A DNA stretch of 64,000 bases from Saccharopolyspora montiporae (GTDB lineage Bacteria; Actinomycetota; Actinomycetes; Mycobacteriales; Pseudonocardiaceae), in NCBI RefSeq assembly GCF_015209505.1, contig NZ_JADEYC010000019.1:142099-206098 (forward strand), given 5' to 3'. The notes under the pieces are model-generated. The model worked only from the letters and a program-made list of their open reading frames with translations. It did not search any database and had not been told where the DNA came from. Within the stretch, counting starts at the first letter, position 1; the number at the start of each line of letters is the position of its first letter. The position numbers and the translations under genes were made by a program. Below, in pieces: positions 8,666-19,082 of this stretch.

Positions 8666-9352
8666 TCACCAGCGGTCGTGGTGCAGCACGTCCTCGATCG
8701 GCCGCCGCGGCGCCGGGTGGAACCGGCTGCCCAGCGGGTGGGCCACGGCCAGCAGGGCGGCTTGGCGCACGTGGTCGGGCAGACCGAGCACCTCGGCGGC
8801 CTCGTCGCTGCGGTTGAGGTGCAACGAGGTCACCGACGAGGCCAGGCCGTTGCTGCGCAGCGCGAGCATCGCGCTCCAGATCGCCGGCCAGATCGAGCCG
8901 TAGTACACCGAGTGCGCCGCGTGCTCGACCGGCTCGGGATAGCCGAGGGCGCGGAAGCGATCCGCGAAGTCCTCCGGCGCGACCACCAAGCACGGGACCA
9001 GCAGCACCGGAACCTCGTGCAGGTGCTCGGCCAGGTGCTCGGACGCCTGCCACACGCCGGTGCGGGCGGGATCGGACCGCGCCTGCTCGGCCATGACGTC
9101 CAGGTACGGGCGCGCGGCCGAGCGGTAGCACTCGGCGAGGGCACGGCGGGTGTCCGGATCGGTGACCAGCACCCAGTGCCAGGGCTGATCGTTGGAGCCG
9201 TTCGGGGCCTGCGCGCTGATCCGCAGGCTGTCCCGCACCAGATCCAGGTCCACCGGGGTCCGCAGGTCGAGCCGGCGGCGCACGGAGCGCGTGGTGGTCA
9301 GCAGCTGCCGGCAGGTCAACCCGCCGCCGTCTGCGGGCGCCGGTCCGTCCAT
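8666..9352 (-). CDS. Nitroreductase family flavoprotein
   Basis: The 228-residue protein fits the FMN-dependent nitroreductase fold. It starts with TTTRSVRRRL (FMN phosphate-binding Arg/Ser cluster) and continues with QAPNGSNDQPWHWVLV, the conserved segment after helix B, and a C-terminal LGSRFHPAPRRPIEDVLHHD tail. It would reduce nitro groups, quinones or related substrates with NAD(P)H. It sits in a run of minus-strand single genes, and the cupin gene starts upstream 37 bases away. Confidence 0.85.
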   Translation of the reverse strand: MDGPAPADGGGLTCRQLLTTTRSVRRRLDLRTPVDLDLVRDSLRISAQAPNGSNDQPWHWVLVTDPDTRRALAECYRSAARPYLDVMAEQARSDPARTGVWQASEHLAEHLHEVPVLLVPCLVVAPEDFADRFRALGYPEPVEHAAHSVYYGSIWPAIWSAMLALRSNGLASSVTSLHLNRSDEAAEVLGLPDHVRQAALLAVAHPLGSRFHPAPRRPIEDVLHHDRW

Positions 9353-9389
9353 GGTGGTGAGCTCCTCCGCGAATCGGGTGCGGCCCGCG

Positions 9390-9746
9390 TCAGCCGGACC
9401 AGGGGTGCTTGTCCCCGTCGACCTTGGGGAGTTGGTGCACGAGGATCCGCACCTGGTGCGGGACGGGCAGCGCGCCGTGCGGTTCGCCCGGCTCGATCAC
9501 CACCAGGTCACCGGCCGCGACGTGCTCGGTCCGACCGTCGATCCAGTACGCGGCGTCGTCGAGGAAGTAGAAGGTCTCGCACATCCAGCGGTGGAAGTGC
9601 CGGTCCTCCGCGAAATGCGGGTGGTGGGTGGCCAGCAGGTGGGCGACCCGACCCAGGCCCGGCACCTGCCGGTCGGACAGCGGGGTCACCACGCGGCCGT
9701 TGGGCCGCTGTTCCCGATCGACCTCGGCTGCTCTGGTCACGTGCAC
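9390..9746 (-). CDS. Cupin domain protein
   Basis: The 118-residue single-domain cupin has the metal-binding pattern HFHRWMCETFYFLDD in the first motif, near residue 50, and PGEPHGALPVP in the second, near residue 87. It probably binds one divalent metal. The catalytic versus binding role is unclear. GTG 9746 is preceded by GGAGGGGG. It is transcribed divergently from the TPI-like gene, with the inverted repeats at 9803-9877 between them, so the two may share a regulator. Confidence 0.75.
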   Translation of the reverse strand: MHVTRAAEVDREQRPNGRVVTPLSDRQVPGLGRVAHLLATHHPHFAEDRHFHRWMCETFYFLDDAAYWIDGRTEHVAAGDLVVIEPGEPHGALPVPHQVRILVHQLPKVDGDKHPWSG

Positions 9747-9802
9747 GGTTCCCCCTCCGACAACGCCGCCGTGCTTGCCTCCAGTTGACTCGAACTCGAA
9801 AC

Positions 9803-9877
9803 TACCTACACGGTAACAGCTTTCGGAAGACCATCGGCCAATCCGCTGTCATGACCGGCATTGTCTTATACCAAGAC
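9803..9877. promoter_or_regulatory. Two inverted repeats between cupin and TPI-like genes
   Basis: TACC-TACAC-GGTA lies at 9803-9815 and GTCTT-ATACC-AAGAC at 9863-9877. The second has an AT-rich core unusual for this region and sits 25 bases before the TPI-like start. TTGACT at 9785-9790 could serve as a -35 for the plus strand. They are plausible operators for a GntR- or DeoR-type regulator, but no regulator gene is adjacent. Confidence 0.4.
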
Positions 9878-9901
9878 CACTGCCGACAGAAGGGCGAAAC
9901 G

Positions 9902-10642
9902 ATGAACGGGACCATCACGTGCACCAACACGAAGACGCAGCTGGGCACCGAGGAGCTGTCGGTCCTGCTGCGCGAGCTCGCCGCGGACGCGGATCTGGCC
10001 GCACGCGCCGGTTTCGTCGCATTCCTGCCCACCGCGCTGCTGGAGCGGTCGGCGCGGATGCTGCGCGGGACGGGGATCGCGCTCGGCGCCCAGGATGTCT
10101 GGCCGGTCGCGCGCGGGCACGCGACCGGGGAGACCTCCGCGCAGGTGCTCGCCGAGATCGGCTGCACGCACGTCATGATCGGCCATCAGGAGCGGCGCGC
10201 GCTGTTCGGCGAGACCGACGCCCTCATCGCGGAGAAGGCGGCGGCCGCCGCCTCCTGCGGACTGGTCCCGCTGCTGTGCGCGGGTGAGGCCGAGCGCACC
10301 GAACCGGCCGCCGCGGCCCGGACCGCGGCGGAGCAGACCGCCGCCGTCCTGGAGCGGCTCGACGAGGGGGCGCCGCTGGTGGTCATGTACGAACCCGCGT
10401 GGACGGTCGGCGCGGGCGCTCCGGCCGATCCCGGGCGCGTGGCCGCGGCGGTGCGCGCGGTGCGGGACACCGCGCGCGGACGATCCGGATCGCTGCGCGT
10501 GATCTACGGCGGCGCCGTCGCACCCGGCGTCTTCGGCCCGCTGCACACCGAAGCGGAGCTGGACGGGGTCGGGCTGGGCCGGGTGGTGCACGACCCCGCG
10601 GGTCGGCGGGCGGTGCTCCGCGAAGTGCTCGACCGGGGGTGA
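9902..10642 (+). CDS. Triosephosphate-isomerase family sugar-phosphate isomerase
   Basis: The 246-residue TIM-barrel protein keeps TPI catalytic residues: Lys11 in NTK (canonical NWK with Trp replaced by Thr), His95 in VMIGHQERR (canonical GHSERR) and Glu164 in YEPAWTVGAGAPA. The phosphate-gripping YGGAV is also present. It therefore interconverts an aldose and ketose phosphate. The altered NTK and GHQERR motifs and stand-alone location suggest a paralogue for another sugar phosphate, such as the erythrulose-phosphate isomerases of tetritol catabolism, rather than the glycolytic enzyme. GAAGGG precedes the ATG. Confidence 0.8.
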   Translation: MNGTITCTNTKTQLGTEELSVLLRELAADADLAARAGFVAFLPTALLERSARMLRGTGIALGAQDVWPVARGHATGETSAQVLAEIGCTHVMIGHQERRALFGETDALIAEKAAAAASCGLVPLLCAGEAERTEPAAAARTAAEQTAAVLERLDEGAPLVVMYEPAWTVGAGAPADPGRVAAAVRAVRDTARGRSGSLRVIYGGAVAPGVFGPLHTEAELDGVGLGRVVHDPAGRRAVLREVLDRG

Positions 10643-10644
10643 GC

Positions 10645-10671
10645 GTCCGGCGAGCCGGTGCGGCGCCGGAC
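10645..10671 (+). terminator. Hairpin terminator after the TPI-like gene
   Basis: GTCCGGCG and CGCCGGAC pair perfectly across an 11-base loop, 2 bases after the stop codon. Confidence 0.6.
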
Positions 10672-10993
10672 CCAGCGCGGCCGCAGCCGCGGATCAGCAC
10701 CGGGTCGCCCGTGCAGGGACCGCCGCCCGCGACGGGACGGCCGGTCGGGAGGTTCGGGTCGGGGGCGCGGGATTCTCGCCTCGGAGGTTGGCAGAACCGC
10801 CCGCCGCGGGTATCAGCCGAACAGGTGCCATGTCGACCGACATCGCACTCGGGCGGTCCGGCGGCCGGCTCCGCGCGTCGCATGTGGACTCCCCGACCGG
10901 GCCGCGTCCGACGCGGATGTGGCAGTGTGCGGCCGTGCCCGCGCGGTCGTCCCTGATCAGGGCGCCGTGCACACCCAGCGACGAGGAGGACGC
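10672..10993. other. Intergenic region without a recognisable gene
   Basis: About 320 bases between the terminator and the flavin-dependent oxidoreductase gene. Plus-strand frames through it are Arg/Pro-rich and look non-coding. The promoter of the downstream gene must lie here but no good hexamer pair is evident. Confidence 0.45.
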
Positions 10994-11413
10994 ATGTCGA
11001 AACCACCGCTGCCCGAGCCGGCGCGCGCGATGCTGCGCAAACCCAATCCGGCCGTCATCACCACGCTGCGCTCCGACGGCCAGCCGGTATCCACGGCCAC
11101 CTGGTACCTCTGGGCGGACGACCGGGTGCTGGTCAACATGGACGAGGGGCGCAAGCGGGTGCAGCACGTGCGGGCCGACCCGCGCGTCACGCTCACCGTG
11201 CTGGACGACGGCGACTGGTACACGCACATCAGCATCATCGGCCGGGTGACCGAGCTGCGCGACGATCCGGGCCTGGCCGACATCGACCGGCTCGCACACC
11301 ACTACCTCGGCGACCGGTACCCGCAGCGCGATCGCGCGCGGGTCAGCGCGCTGATCGAGGTCGACCGGTGGCACGGGTGGGGATCGCTCAAGGACAACGA
11401 GCAGCCCGGCTGA
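10994..11413 (+). CDS. PPOX-class flavin/F420-dependent oxidoreductase
   Basis: The 139-residue protein has the split-barrel flavin-binding fold of the pyridoxamine-oxidase-like group. It has PAVITTLRSDGQPVSTATWYLW at the N-terminus, then NMDEGRKRVQHVRADPRVTLTVL, the usual cofactor and dimer-interface segment. In actinomycetes this class commonly uses F420 or FMN to reduce or oxidise small molecules. The substrate is unknown. The ATG is preceded by GAGGAGGA. Two further genes of this and the related DDN class lie at 38-39 kb and one at 35.8 kb. Confidence 0.82.
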   Translation: MSKPPLPEPARAMLRKPNPAVITTLRSDGQPVSTATWYLWADDRVLVNMDEGRKRVQHVRADPRVTLTVLDDGDWYTHISIIGRVTELRDDPGLADIDRLAHHYLGDRYPQRDRARVSALIEVDRWHGWGSLKDNEQPG

Positions 11414-11620
11414 CACCCGCATCCGTCTACTGCGGACGGTGGTCTCCCGGCGGACGGCGCCGCCGGGACCGCCGTCCGCCCCGCGAACGGGGCATTGACC
11501 CCGGGTCCCCCGATCACCCGTTGCGGTGGAAGCCGGTCCTGCGCCGTCCTCGCTCTGGTAGGAAACCGCTGGATCGATCTCGATCACCTCCCAGCACGCG
11601 GTTCGCAGAAGAGGACGGAC

Positions 11621-12139
11621 ATGAACACATCCCGCATCTCCCTGATCGCAGCGGTTTTCGCGGCGATCACGAGTCTGGTGGCAGCACCGGTCGCCGCCGC
11701 GCAGGGCAAGATCCTGTTCCGCGGTCAGATCTCCAACGCCTACGACGACACCCGCTGGGTGCTGGACGGCGACTCCGGAACGCTCATCGACAACGTCCGG
11801 CCGGGTACCTACGAGCACTACACCAGCAGCCGGTGGATCGTGGCCTCGGCCCGGGACCACGGTTACGTCACCATCAAGAACGCCAAGACCGACCGCTGCG
11901 CCAAGCCCGACCTGGTCAACCCGGACGCGTACGTGCAGGTCCGCCCTTGCGACCGGCACGACGACATGCAGAAGTGGAACATCAGCGAGGCGGGCGTCAT
12001 CTCGCCCAAGAACGACCCGGACCTGGCCATCACGGTCACCGAGCTCAACCCCGCCGGGTACAGCTGGCTGGTACTCAAGGACCGCAGCCAGGTGCAGAAC
12101 TCGCCGGACAGTGTCTTCGAGTTCACCTCGGGGCGCTGA
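11621..12139 (+). CDS. Secreted protein with a ricin-like beta-trefoil character
   Basis: The 172-residue protein has a Sec signal peptide (hydrophobic IAAVFAAITSLVAAPVAAAQ, cleavage near AAA-QG at about residue 28). The exported part contains repeats such as RWVLDGDSGT, RWIVASARDHGYVTIKN and CAKPDLVNPDAYVQVRPC, which resemble QxW-type carbohydrate-binding trefoil blades. The fold call is tentative. Two Cys could form a disulphide. It is a small extracellular protein with no obvious enzyme residues. A GAGGACGG ribosome site precedes the ATG. Confidence 0.75.
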   Translation: MNTSRISLIAAVFAAITSLVAAPVAAAQGKILFRGQISNAYDDTRWVLDGDSGTLIDNVRPGTYEHYTSSRWIVASARDHGYVTIKNAKTDRCAKPDLVNPDAYVQVRPCDRHDDMQKWNISEAGVISPKNDPDLAITVTELNPAGYSWLVLKDRSQVQNSPDSVFEFTSGR

Positions 12140-12145
12140 CCGGCA

Positions 12146-12170
12146 GCGGCGGTCCCCTCCGGGCCGCCGC
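12146..12170. terminator. Hairpin between convergent genes
   Basis: GCGGCGG and CCGCCGC pair across an 11-base loop between the secreted protein gene and the convergent peptidase gene. It could act in both directions. Confidence 0.5.
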
Positions 12171-12191
12171 GTTCTGCCCGCTGCGGCTCGG

Positions 12192-13343
12192 TCAGGCGCC
12201 GCCCAGCCGGCTGACCAGCCCCGCCAGCAGCGCGATCTGCGCGGGCGACTCCGCGGGGAGCACGTGCTCGTCGCGCGAGTGCGGTCCCGCGCCCACGGCA
12301 CCGATCCCGTCGAGCACGCCGAATCCCAGCGCGGACACGAAGTTCGCGTCGCTGACCCCGCCCACCGAGGTCTCCGCCAGTTCGCGGCCGAGATCGGCGG
12401 CCACCTCCTCAGCCCGCTCGAACAGCACCTGCGAAGCCCCGCCCGGATTCATCGGCGGCCGGTTCCACGATCCGGACAACTCCAGCCCGACTCGGGCGTC
12501 GGCGGGGCGCAGTGCGGCCAGACCGGCCTCCACGCGCGCCATCTCGGCCGGATCCTGCACCCGGACGTCGACCTCGCAGGAGGCGCGCCCGGCGACGACA
12601 TTGCGACCGGTCCCACCGCTGAGCACGCCGACGTTGAGCGTGGTCCCGCGCTCCGGCGCGGCCAGGGCGCACACCTGCGGGACGAGCTCCGCCAGGGCGT
12701 GCAGCGCACTGGCACCGGCCTCCGGATCCAGGCCCGCGTGCGACTCGACACCGCGCGCCACCAGGTCGAACAGGCCCAACCCCTTGCGCCCGGTCTTGAC
12801 CATGCCCGCCCTGCTCGGTTCCAGCACCAGCGTGGCCAGCACCTCGGCACACGCCCGTTCGATGTGCTGCCGGGAGGCGTGACTGCCGGTCTCCTCGTCG
12901 CCGGTGAGCAGCAACCGCACCGACGGGTGCGGGATGCCGAGCTCGCGCAGCAGGCGCAGCGCCCACACCCCCTGCACCGCACCGAGTTTCATGTCCAGGC
13001 AGCCCGGCCCGGTCAACCTGTCGCCGTCCTCGACCAGCGGCCACTCCGCGATCGTGCCCACCGGCCAGACCGTGTCGTAGTGGCACAGCAGCAGCACCGC
13101 GCCCGGCTCGGTCCCCGGGTAGGTCAGGTCGAGCACATCGCCCCGCGAACCGCCGTCGTGGCAGTGCCGGACCGCGGGTTCGCCGAGCCGCTCGCCCAGC
13201 CACCGCTCGATCTCGGCCAGACCGGCGCTCAACGCGGCCTTGTCCCCGCTGGGCGTCTCACATTCGACGAGCCGCCGCAGATCGGCGAGCACCTCCGGCA
13301 GCTGCTGCTGCGCACTCTTGCGGACCGCTTCGGCAGGCTTCAC
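12192..13343 (-). CDS. M20 family metallopeptidase, carboxypeptidase G2-like
   Basis: The 383-residue protein has the M20 dizinc site in order: LLCHYDTVWPVG (His and Asp), GPGCLDMKLGAVQG (bridging Asp), TGDEETGSHAS (catalytic Glu and metal Glu), VLEPS (metal Glu) and GAGPHSRDEHV near the C-terminus (last metal His). The inserted dimerisation domain covers about residues 185-290. It hydrolyses C-terminal glutamate or related amide bonds. No signal peptide is present, so it acts in the cytosol. A well-formed family member with no oddity seen. Confidence 0.9.
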   Translation of the reverse strand: MKPAEAVRKSAQQQLPEVLADLRRLVECETPSGDKAALSAGLAEIERWLGERLGEPAVRHCHDGGSRGDVLDLTYPGTEPGAVLLLCHYDTVWPVGTIAEWPLVEDGDRLTGPGCLDMKLGAVQGVWALRLLRELGIPHPSVRLLLTGDEETGSHASRQHIERACAEVLATLVLEPSRAGMVKTGRKGLGLFDLVARGVESHAGLDPEAGASALHALAELVPQVCALAAPERGTTLNVGVLSGGTGRNVVAGRASCEVDVRVQDPAEMARVEAGLAALRPADARVGLELSGSWNRPPMNPGGASQVLFERAEEVAADLGRELAETSVGGVSDANFVSALGFGVLDGIGAVGAGPHSRDEHVLPAESPAQIALLAGLVSRLGGA

Positions 13344-13440
13344 CAGACCCGGACCCTTCCGCTCGTTCGCTCCGGTGGATCACCGTACCGGCGCTTTCGG
13401 CCGCAGCCGCGCAGGAACGTCGCCGGACCGGTCGGCAGCA

Positions 13441-13782
13441 TCACTCCAGGTCCACAACGACAGCGCCGGGGATGCGCGCGGCGATCCGCTGCACCTGGGC
13501 CCGGTGCGCCGCGGCGGCCGTCCCCTCGTCCGGCCAGTGCCCGATGACCCCGCGCTCGTCGTACTCGTCGACCTGCGTCTCAAAGATCAGCGGGCGCGGT
13601 GCGGCCCCGAAACCGCAGTCGATTCCTATCCAGTCGGTGTTGACGCGCGCCACCCACCCCGGTCGGCGCGGATCCGTGACGCGGGTGCGCGCCACGCGTC
13701 GGTACTGCTGGTTCCCCGGTGCCATGGCGAGCTTTTCCCACTGGTCCTCGTCGATGGGGTTACCGCGGCGATCGAAGTGCAC
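13441..13782 (-). CDS. Hypothetical protein of unknown function
   Basis: A 113-residue soluble protein, not recognised. It has good coding character (IDEDQWEKLAMAPGNQQYRR, DWIGIDCGFGAAPRPLIFET) with mixed alpha/beta composition and one Cys. Conserved-looking features are the N-terminal DRRGNPI and ETQVDEYDERGVIGHWPDE. GTG 13782 is the first usable start, with only a weak ribosome site. It resembles short actinomycete proteins found as single genes. Confidence 0.65.
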   Translation of the reverse strand: MHFDRRGNPIDEDQWEKLAMAPGNQQYRRVARTRVTDPRRPGWVARVNTDWIGIDCGFGAAPRPLIFETQVDEYDERGVIGHWPDEGTAAAAHRAQVQRIAARIPGAVVVDLE

Positions 13783-13886
13783 CCCAGCAGCTTACGGTCC
13801 GCAGAGCAGGAGTGACTGCGCCTGACGGGTGATCCGGCTGGTTCTCGCCACCGAGCCTGCCACACGCCGCGCACCCGGTCCGCAGG

Positions 13887-15368
13887 TCAGCGGTCCTCAT
13901 CGACCAGCCGGTCGAGCTTGCTGCGCACCCGGGCCAGCCGCGCGGATCCCGGCGGGAGCAGCGCGGCCAACCGCTCCAGCACCTCGATGTCGGCATGTCC
14001 GGCGGTGCTGTGCGCGAACTCCCAGAGGTCCTGCACGACGTCGTGGTCCAGCACCGCGCTGCGCAGGCAGGCACGCAGCTCATCGCGTTCGTCGCGCACC
14101 GCCGGGGATTCCGAGTCCGGCAGCAGATCTCCCGCGCGCAGCCGCAGCGCGGTGCCCACCTGCCCGCGGTCCAGTGCGCCTCGCGCGCGGGCCAGATCGC
14201 TGTCCAGCTCCACCTGCAACCGGTAGGGGCGGGTGCGCAGCACGTCGGCGCCCAACACGCCGCGCAACCGGTGCACTTCGGCGCGGACGGTGACCGGATT
14301 TCCCCGTTCGCCGTGCAGCAACAAGGCAAGGTGCCGGGCGTCGAGCCCGCCGGGATGCAGCGCCAGCACCGTGAGGATCTCCGCGTGCCGCAGACTCAGC
14401 CGGTGCGTCCGCCCGCCGATCCGCGCGGTGGGCGGATTCTCGCCGAGCAGGCCCAGTTCCAGCCGCCGCGCTCCGTGCCGCGCGGACCCGGGTCCGCGAA
14501 CGCGCAGCAGATATCCGCCGGGCAGCTCGTCGAGTTCCGTGCGGTCCGGGCTACCGGTGGCCGCGGCCGGGTCGTCCAGGTCCACCCGGTCGCCGGCGGA
14601 CAGCGCACTGCCCGGGAGCGACTGCACCACGCGGCCGGACGGGCTCAGCAGCGCTCCCGGTACTGCCGACGACAGGTGATGGCCGCTACGTTCGCGCAGC
14701 GCCCGGTCCTGTTCGGCCGCGCGCAGCCGCAGTTCGCCTTCGACGAGCCGCGCCGCGGCGGCGACCAGCGCGGGCAACGCCGGATGCATGGTGCGCAGCG
14801 GGCCGCTGAGGTCGACGGTACCCAGCAGCGCGCCGGTTTCGGGATCGTGCACCGGGCAGGCCGCGCAGGTCCACGAGTGGTAGGTGCGCACCAGGTGTTC
14901 CGCCGAGTGGATCTGCACCGGACCGCCGGTGGCCAGCGCGGTGCCCATCGCGTTGGTACCGATCACCTCTTCGGCCCACCGGGTCCCCTCGGCCAGGCAT
15001 ACCCGGTCGGCGTCCCGGCACACGTGCGGATCCCCGTGCCGCCACAGGATGTTGCCCGCCGCATCGGTGATGATCATGATCTGCGCAGCGCCGTCGGCCG
15101 CGTCCAGCAGCGTGCGTTGCAGCAGCGGCACCCACGGGCGGAGCGGATGGGTGTCGCGCAGCCCGTCCAGCGCGCGGCCGTCGACCGAGACCGGTGGGCA
15201 GCCGCCGTCCGGGTCGACACGGGCGCGCAGCGACCGGCGCCAGGACTCGAAGACGACCGCGCGCGGGCGGTGCCGCGTCGGTTCACCGGACAGCACCGCG
15301 CCATGCACGCGCTCCAGCATCCTGGCCTGTTCGAGCGGATCCGCTGATCCGGGTGGGCTCTGCCTCAT
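13887..15368 (-). CDS. GAF-domain transcriptional regulator (AcoR-like sensor, SARP-like DNA-binding end)
   Basis: The 493-residue protein has an AcoR-type GAF sensor (about residues 60-230) with [20 protein letters not shown], then [20 protein letters not shown] and [12 protein letters not shown]. It lacks the AAA+ domain of sigma54 activators. Instead the C-terminal half carries a winged-helix region ([40 protein letters not shown]) followed by helices, as in OmpR/SARP-like regulators. It is divergent from the aldehyde dehydrogenase operon, whose probable activator it is, sensing a small alcohol or aldehyde. ATG 15368 is preferred. ATG 15455 would add 29 residues. Confidence 0.8.
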   Translation of the reverse strand: MRQSPPGSADPLEQARMLERVHGAVLSGEPTRHRPRAVVFESWRRSLRARVDPDGGCPPVSVDGRALDGLRDTHPLRPWVPLLQRTLLDAADGAAQIMIITDAAGNILWRHGDPHVCRDADRVCLAEGTRWAEEVIGTNAMGTALATGGPVQIHSAEHLVRTYHSWTCAACPVHDPETGALLGTVDLSGPLRTMHPALPALVAAAARLVEGELRLRAAEQDRALRERSGHHLSSAVPGALLSPSGRVVQSLPGSALSAGDRVDLDDPAAATGSPDRTELDELPGGYLLRVRGPGSARHGARRLELGLLGENPPTARIGGRTHRLSLRHAEILTVLALHPGGLDARHLALLLHGERGNPVTVRAEVHRLRGVLGADVLRTRPYRLQVELDSDLARARGALDRGQVGTALRLRAGDLLPDSESPAVRDERDELRACLRSAVLDHDVVQDLWEFAHSTAGHADIEVLERLAALLPPGSARLARVRSKLDRLVDEDR

Positions 15369-15457
15369 CGTCACCGACCGGGTGCGCGCCGTGGTCACGC
15401 CGACGCGCACATCCTCCAACCCGCGGTGCCCGCCGGGCAACAGTCCGCCGGCCATCG

Positions 15458-15474
15458 TGCAACGCGGATGCAAC
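15458..15474. promoter_or_regulatory. Direct repeat in the regulator-aldehyde dehydrogenase intergenic region
   Basis: TGCAAC occurs twice with an 11-base period (15458-15463 and 15469-15474), one helical turn, about 60 bases upstream of the aldehyde dehydrogenase start. This is a reasonable binding site for the divergent GAF regulator. Confidence 0.4.
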
Positions 15475-15534
15475 CCCCGGCTGCGTACCGTCCCGCCGAG
15501 CACGACGGGAACCGAGCACACCAGGAGGTCGAAG

Positions 15535-17057
<1,523 letters not shown>

Positions 17058-17058
<1 letters not shown>

Positions 17059-17423
17059 TGGGTCGGGTCGCGGTCACCGAGGAGGCGGCGCAGCTGCTGC
17101 GCCGCCTCCGGCAGCGGCACGGTCCGCTGATGTTCCACCAGTCCGGTGGGTGCTGCGACGGCAGCTCGCCGATGTGCTATCCCGCCGACGAGTTCCTCAC
17201 CGGCGACGCCGATGTGCACCTGGGCGATCTGGCAGTGGACGGCGTCGACGAACCGGTTCCGGTGTGGATGTCGCGCGCCCAGTTCGAGTACTGGGAGCAC
17301 ACGCACCTCACGATCGACCTGGTTCCCGGCCGCGGCGGCGGGTTCTCGCTCGAAGCCCCGGACGGCGTCCGGTTCCTGGTGCGGTCGCGGCTGCTGACCG
17401 AAGCCGACCGCGCGACGGGTTGA
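17058..17423 (+). CDS. DUF779 aldehyde-dehydrogenase-associated protein
   Basis: The 121-residue protein carries the DUF779 hallmark FHQSGGCCDGSSPMCYP near residue 25, a Cys cluster that could bind metal. Later motifs are PVPVWMSRAQFEYWEHTHLT and GGGFSLEAPDG. The family is almost always encoded beside NAD+-dependent aldehyde dehydrogenases and is thought to assist them, though the mechanism is not established. The ATG overlaps the dehydrogenase stop (TGATG), so the two are coupled. Confidence 0.9.
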
Positions 17424-17441
17424 CGTTCGCGGACCGCCGGG

Positions 17442-18251
17442 TCATTTGACGGCGGTGACCACCGCGTAGTGCATGTGCCCGGCCAGCACCTCGGCGAGCG
17501 TGCGCTGCCGGGAGCGCAGATCGGCCAGGGCCGCCGGGCCGGACTCCGCGGCGATCCGGTCCGCCTGGTCGTCGAGCGCCCGCGCCTGCGCGGCCAGGGT
17601 CGGGCCGGTGCGCTCCTGGGCGTCCTCGATGTCGAGCAGTCCGAAACCGCACCGGCGCAGCTGCGGGAGCAGCTCGTGCAGGCCCATCGGCACGGCACCG
17701 GGCCGCACCGCCGCGAACCGCTCGTACCACTCCGCGCCGTGCGCCCCGGGATCGTCGAACAGGTCGGCCACCACCAGCCGCCCGCCGGGGCGCAGGGCGT
17801 GGTGCAGCCGGGCGAGCACCTGCGCACCGCCCCCGAGATCGGGCAGTGCTTCCAGCAGCAGGACCGCGTCGGCGCAGGATTCCGGGAACGACGCGCGGTG
17901 GATGTCCAGCGCGTGGAACGACGCCTGTCCGCTGAGCCCGGACTCCTCAGCGGCGGCCCGGGCCGCATCCGCCGCGGATTCACGCAGGTCCAGCCCGAGC
18001 ACGGTGCAGCCGGTCTCGGCGGCCACCAGCAGCGCCGGCCGGCCGTCGCCGCAGCCCACGTCCAGCAGCACCCCGGACGGTCCGATGCCGAGCCGCCGGG
18101 CGACCTCGGCGGTCAGCCGGTCCTGCGCCTCGGCCAGGGTCGGCGGATCGCCGGGCGCGTCGAACCACCCGTGGTGCGCGGCGCGGCCCCCTGTCGCCAG
18201 GACGCGCACATGCGCGGCGGTGTCGGCACCCTCGACGGCTTCATCGGTCAA
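17442..18251 (-). CDS. Class I SAM-dependent methyltransferase
   Basis: The 269-residue protein has motif I VLLDVGCGDGRPALLVAAETG near residue 65 and a Rossmann core with VLLLEALPDLGG (motif IV) and RPGGRLVVADLF (motif VI). The leading HHGWFD segment resembles the YHFGYW/HHGYW of small-molecule methyltransferases. It probably methylates a small amine or hydroxyl compound. The start is TTG 18251, set by GAGGAG about 6 bases upstream. No ATG or GTG is better placed. It converges on the DUF779 gene and is divergent from the PKS locus, so a role there is possible but unproven. Confidence 0.78.
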   Translation of the reverse strand: MTDEAVEGADTAAHVRVLATGGRAAHHGWFDAPGDPPTLAEAQDRLTAEVARRLGIGPSGVLLDVGCGDGRPALLVAAETGCTVLGLDLRESAADAARAAAEESGLSGQASFHALDIHRASFPESCADAVLLLEALPDLGGGAQVLARLHHALRPGGRLVVADLFDDPGAHGAEWYERFAAVRPGAVPMGLHELLPQLRRCGFGLLDIEDAQERTGPTLAAQARALDDQADRIAAESGPAALADLRSRQRTLAEVLAGHMHYAVVTAVK

Positions 18252-18968
18252 CTCGGACTCCTCGGGACGTGGCCGGGCGCACCAACGGGACGCGCGGCGG
18301 GCGCTCTGGTTCGACGGACCGCACGGGGCCACCCGGCGACCGGCGACCGACGGGCGCGCGGAGATGTTCGGGAATGCGGGGGAATTCCGAGGAGCGGCCG
18401 GATGGGTTCGGGCCGCTCCGGAGATCACGCGGCGGGCACCAGGACCGGTCTCCATCCACTTCGGACGTCGTTGCGGTTCGGCGCGCGATCGGTGGACCGA
18501 CCCGGTGCGGGCCGTCCGCGGCCGCGTCCCAGCACCACGGGGCTCGGCGGCCGCTTGGGCACAGGCGCCCGCGGCACGGGGGCGGCATGCGGTCGTCTGG
18601 TCACAGCCGGGCTTCCTCGTCGGTCGTGGTGCGGAGTCGGCCCGGCACGCTAGCAGCACCGGAGGGCGCACCGGGGAGGCTTCGTCCACCGCCCCGACCT
18701 GGCCCGAACTCCGCTCCGGGATGGCCGCCGCGAACCAAAATCCCTCGTGCGGCGGCGATTTCGGTCTCATTGGCGGACGGCGAGTGACGGATCCGCCGGC
18801 GAGCGCTCCCCCGGCGGTGCTGCGGCGTCTCCGTGCGGGTGAAGTTGATCTTGCCACTCGCCCGGGTGAAGGTTTTGACGCCACGCAGCCGATCCAGCCA
18901 AGGTATGCCGGTCCGCCCTCCTCCGGGCGGACGTCCGGCACCGCGCCAGGATCACGAAGAAGGAGCCG
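18252..18968. other. Long intergenic region upstream of the PKS locus
   Basis: About 717 bases without a convincing gene. Frames are Arg/Pro/Ala-rich. The right end holds the promoter at 18875-18904. The length suggests regulatory content for both the methyltransferase (minus) and PKS (plus) genes, but no clear operator was seen. Confidence 0.5.
18875..18904 (+). promoter_or_regulatory. Putative promoter of the leader ORF and PKS gene
   Basis: TTGACG at 18875-18880 and CAAGGT at 18899-18904 are spaced by 18 bases. This places transcription start near 18911, about 58 bases before the leader ORF start at 18969. The -10 match is weak. Confidence 0.4.
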
Positions 18969-19082
18969 ATGCCCGACCGTCCCCGCCGCGCGGGTGGGCC
19001 ACCCGCGGATCCCCAGCACCGGCCGCCGCGCTCCCCCGCCCCGCCGCCCGCCGCCGAAACGGAAAGCCGGGCACCGCGATGA
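18969..19082 (+). CDS. 37-codon leader ORF coupled to the PKS gene
   Basis: ATG 18969 follows GAAGGAG closely and opens 37 codons rich in Pro and Arg (start MPDRPRRAGGPP, end AETESRAPR). Its stop overlaps the PKS start as ATGA (ATG 19079, TGA 19080). The PKS ATG itself has only a weak GGAAAG site, so ribosomes probably reach it by translating this ORF. The peptide has no recognisable domain. Its main role may be coupling or control, although a non-coding coincidence cannot be excluded. Confidence 0.5.
   Translation: MPDRPRRAGGPPADPQHRPPRSPAPPPAAETESRAPR

Noticed and set aside
18252..18968. A hidden gene in the gap before the PKS
   Set aside because: All frames are Arg/Pro/Gly-rich with no start-ribosome-site pair and no recognisable domain.
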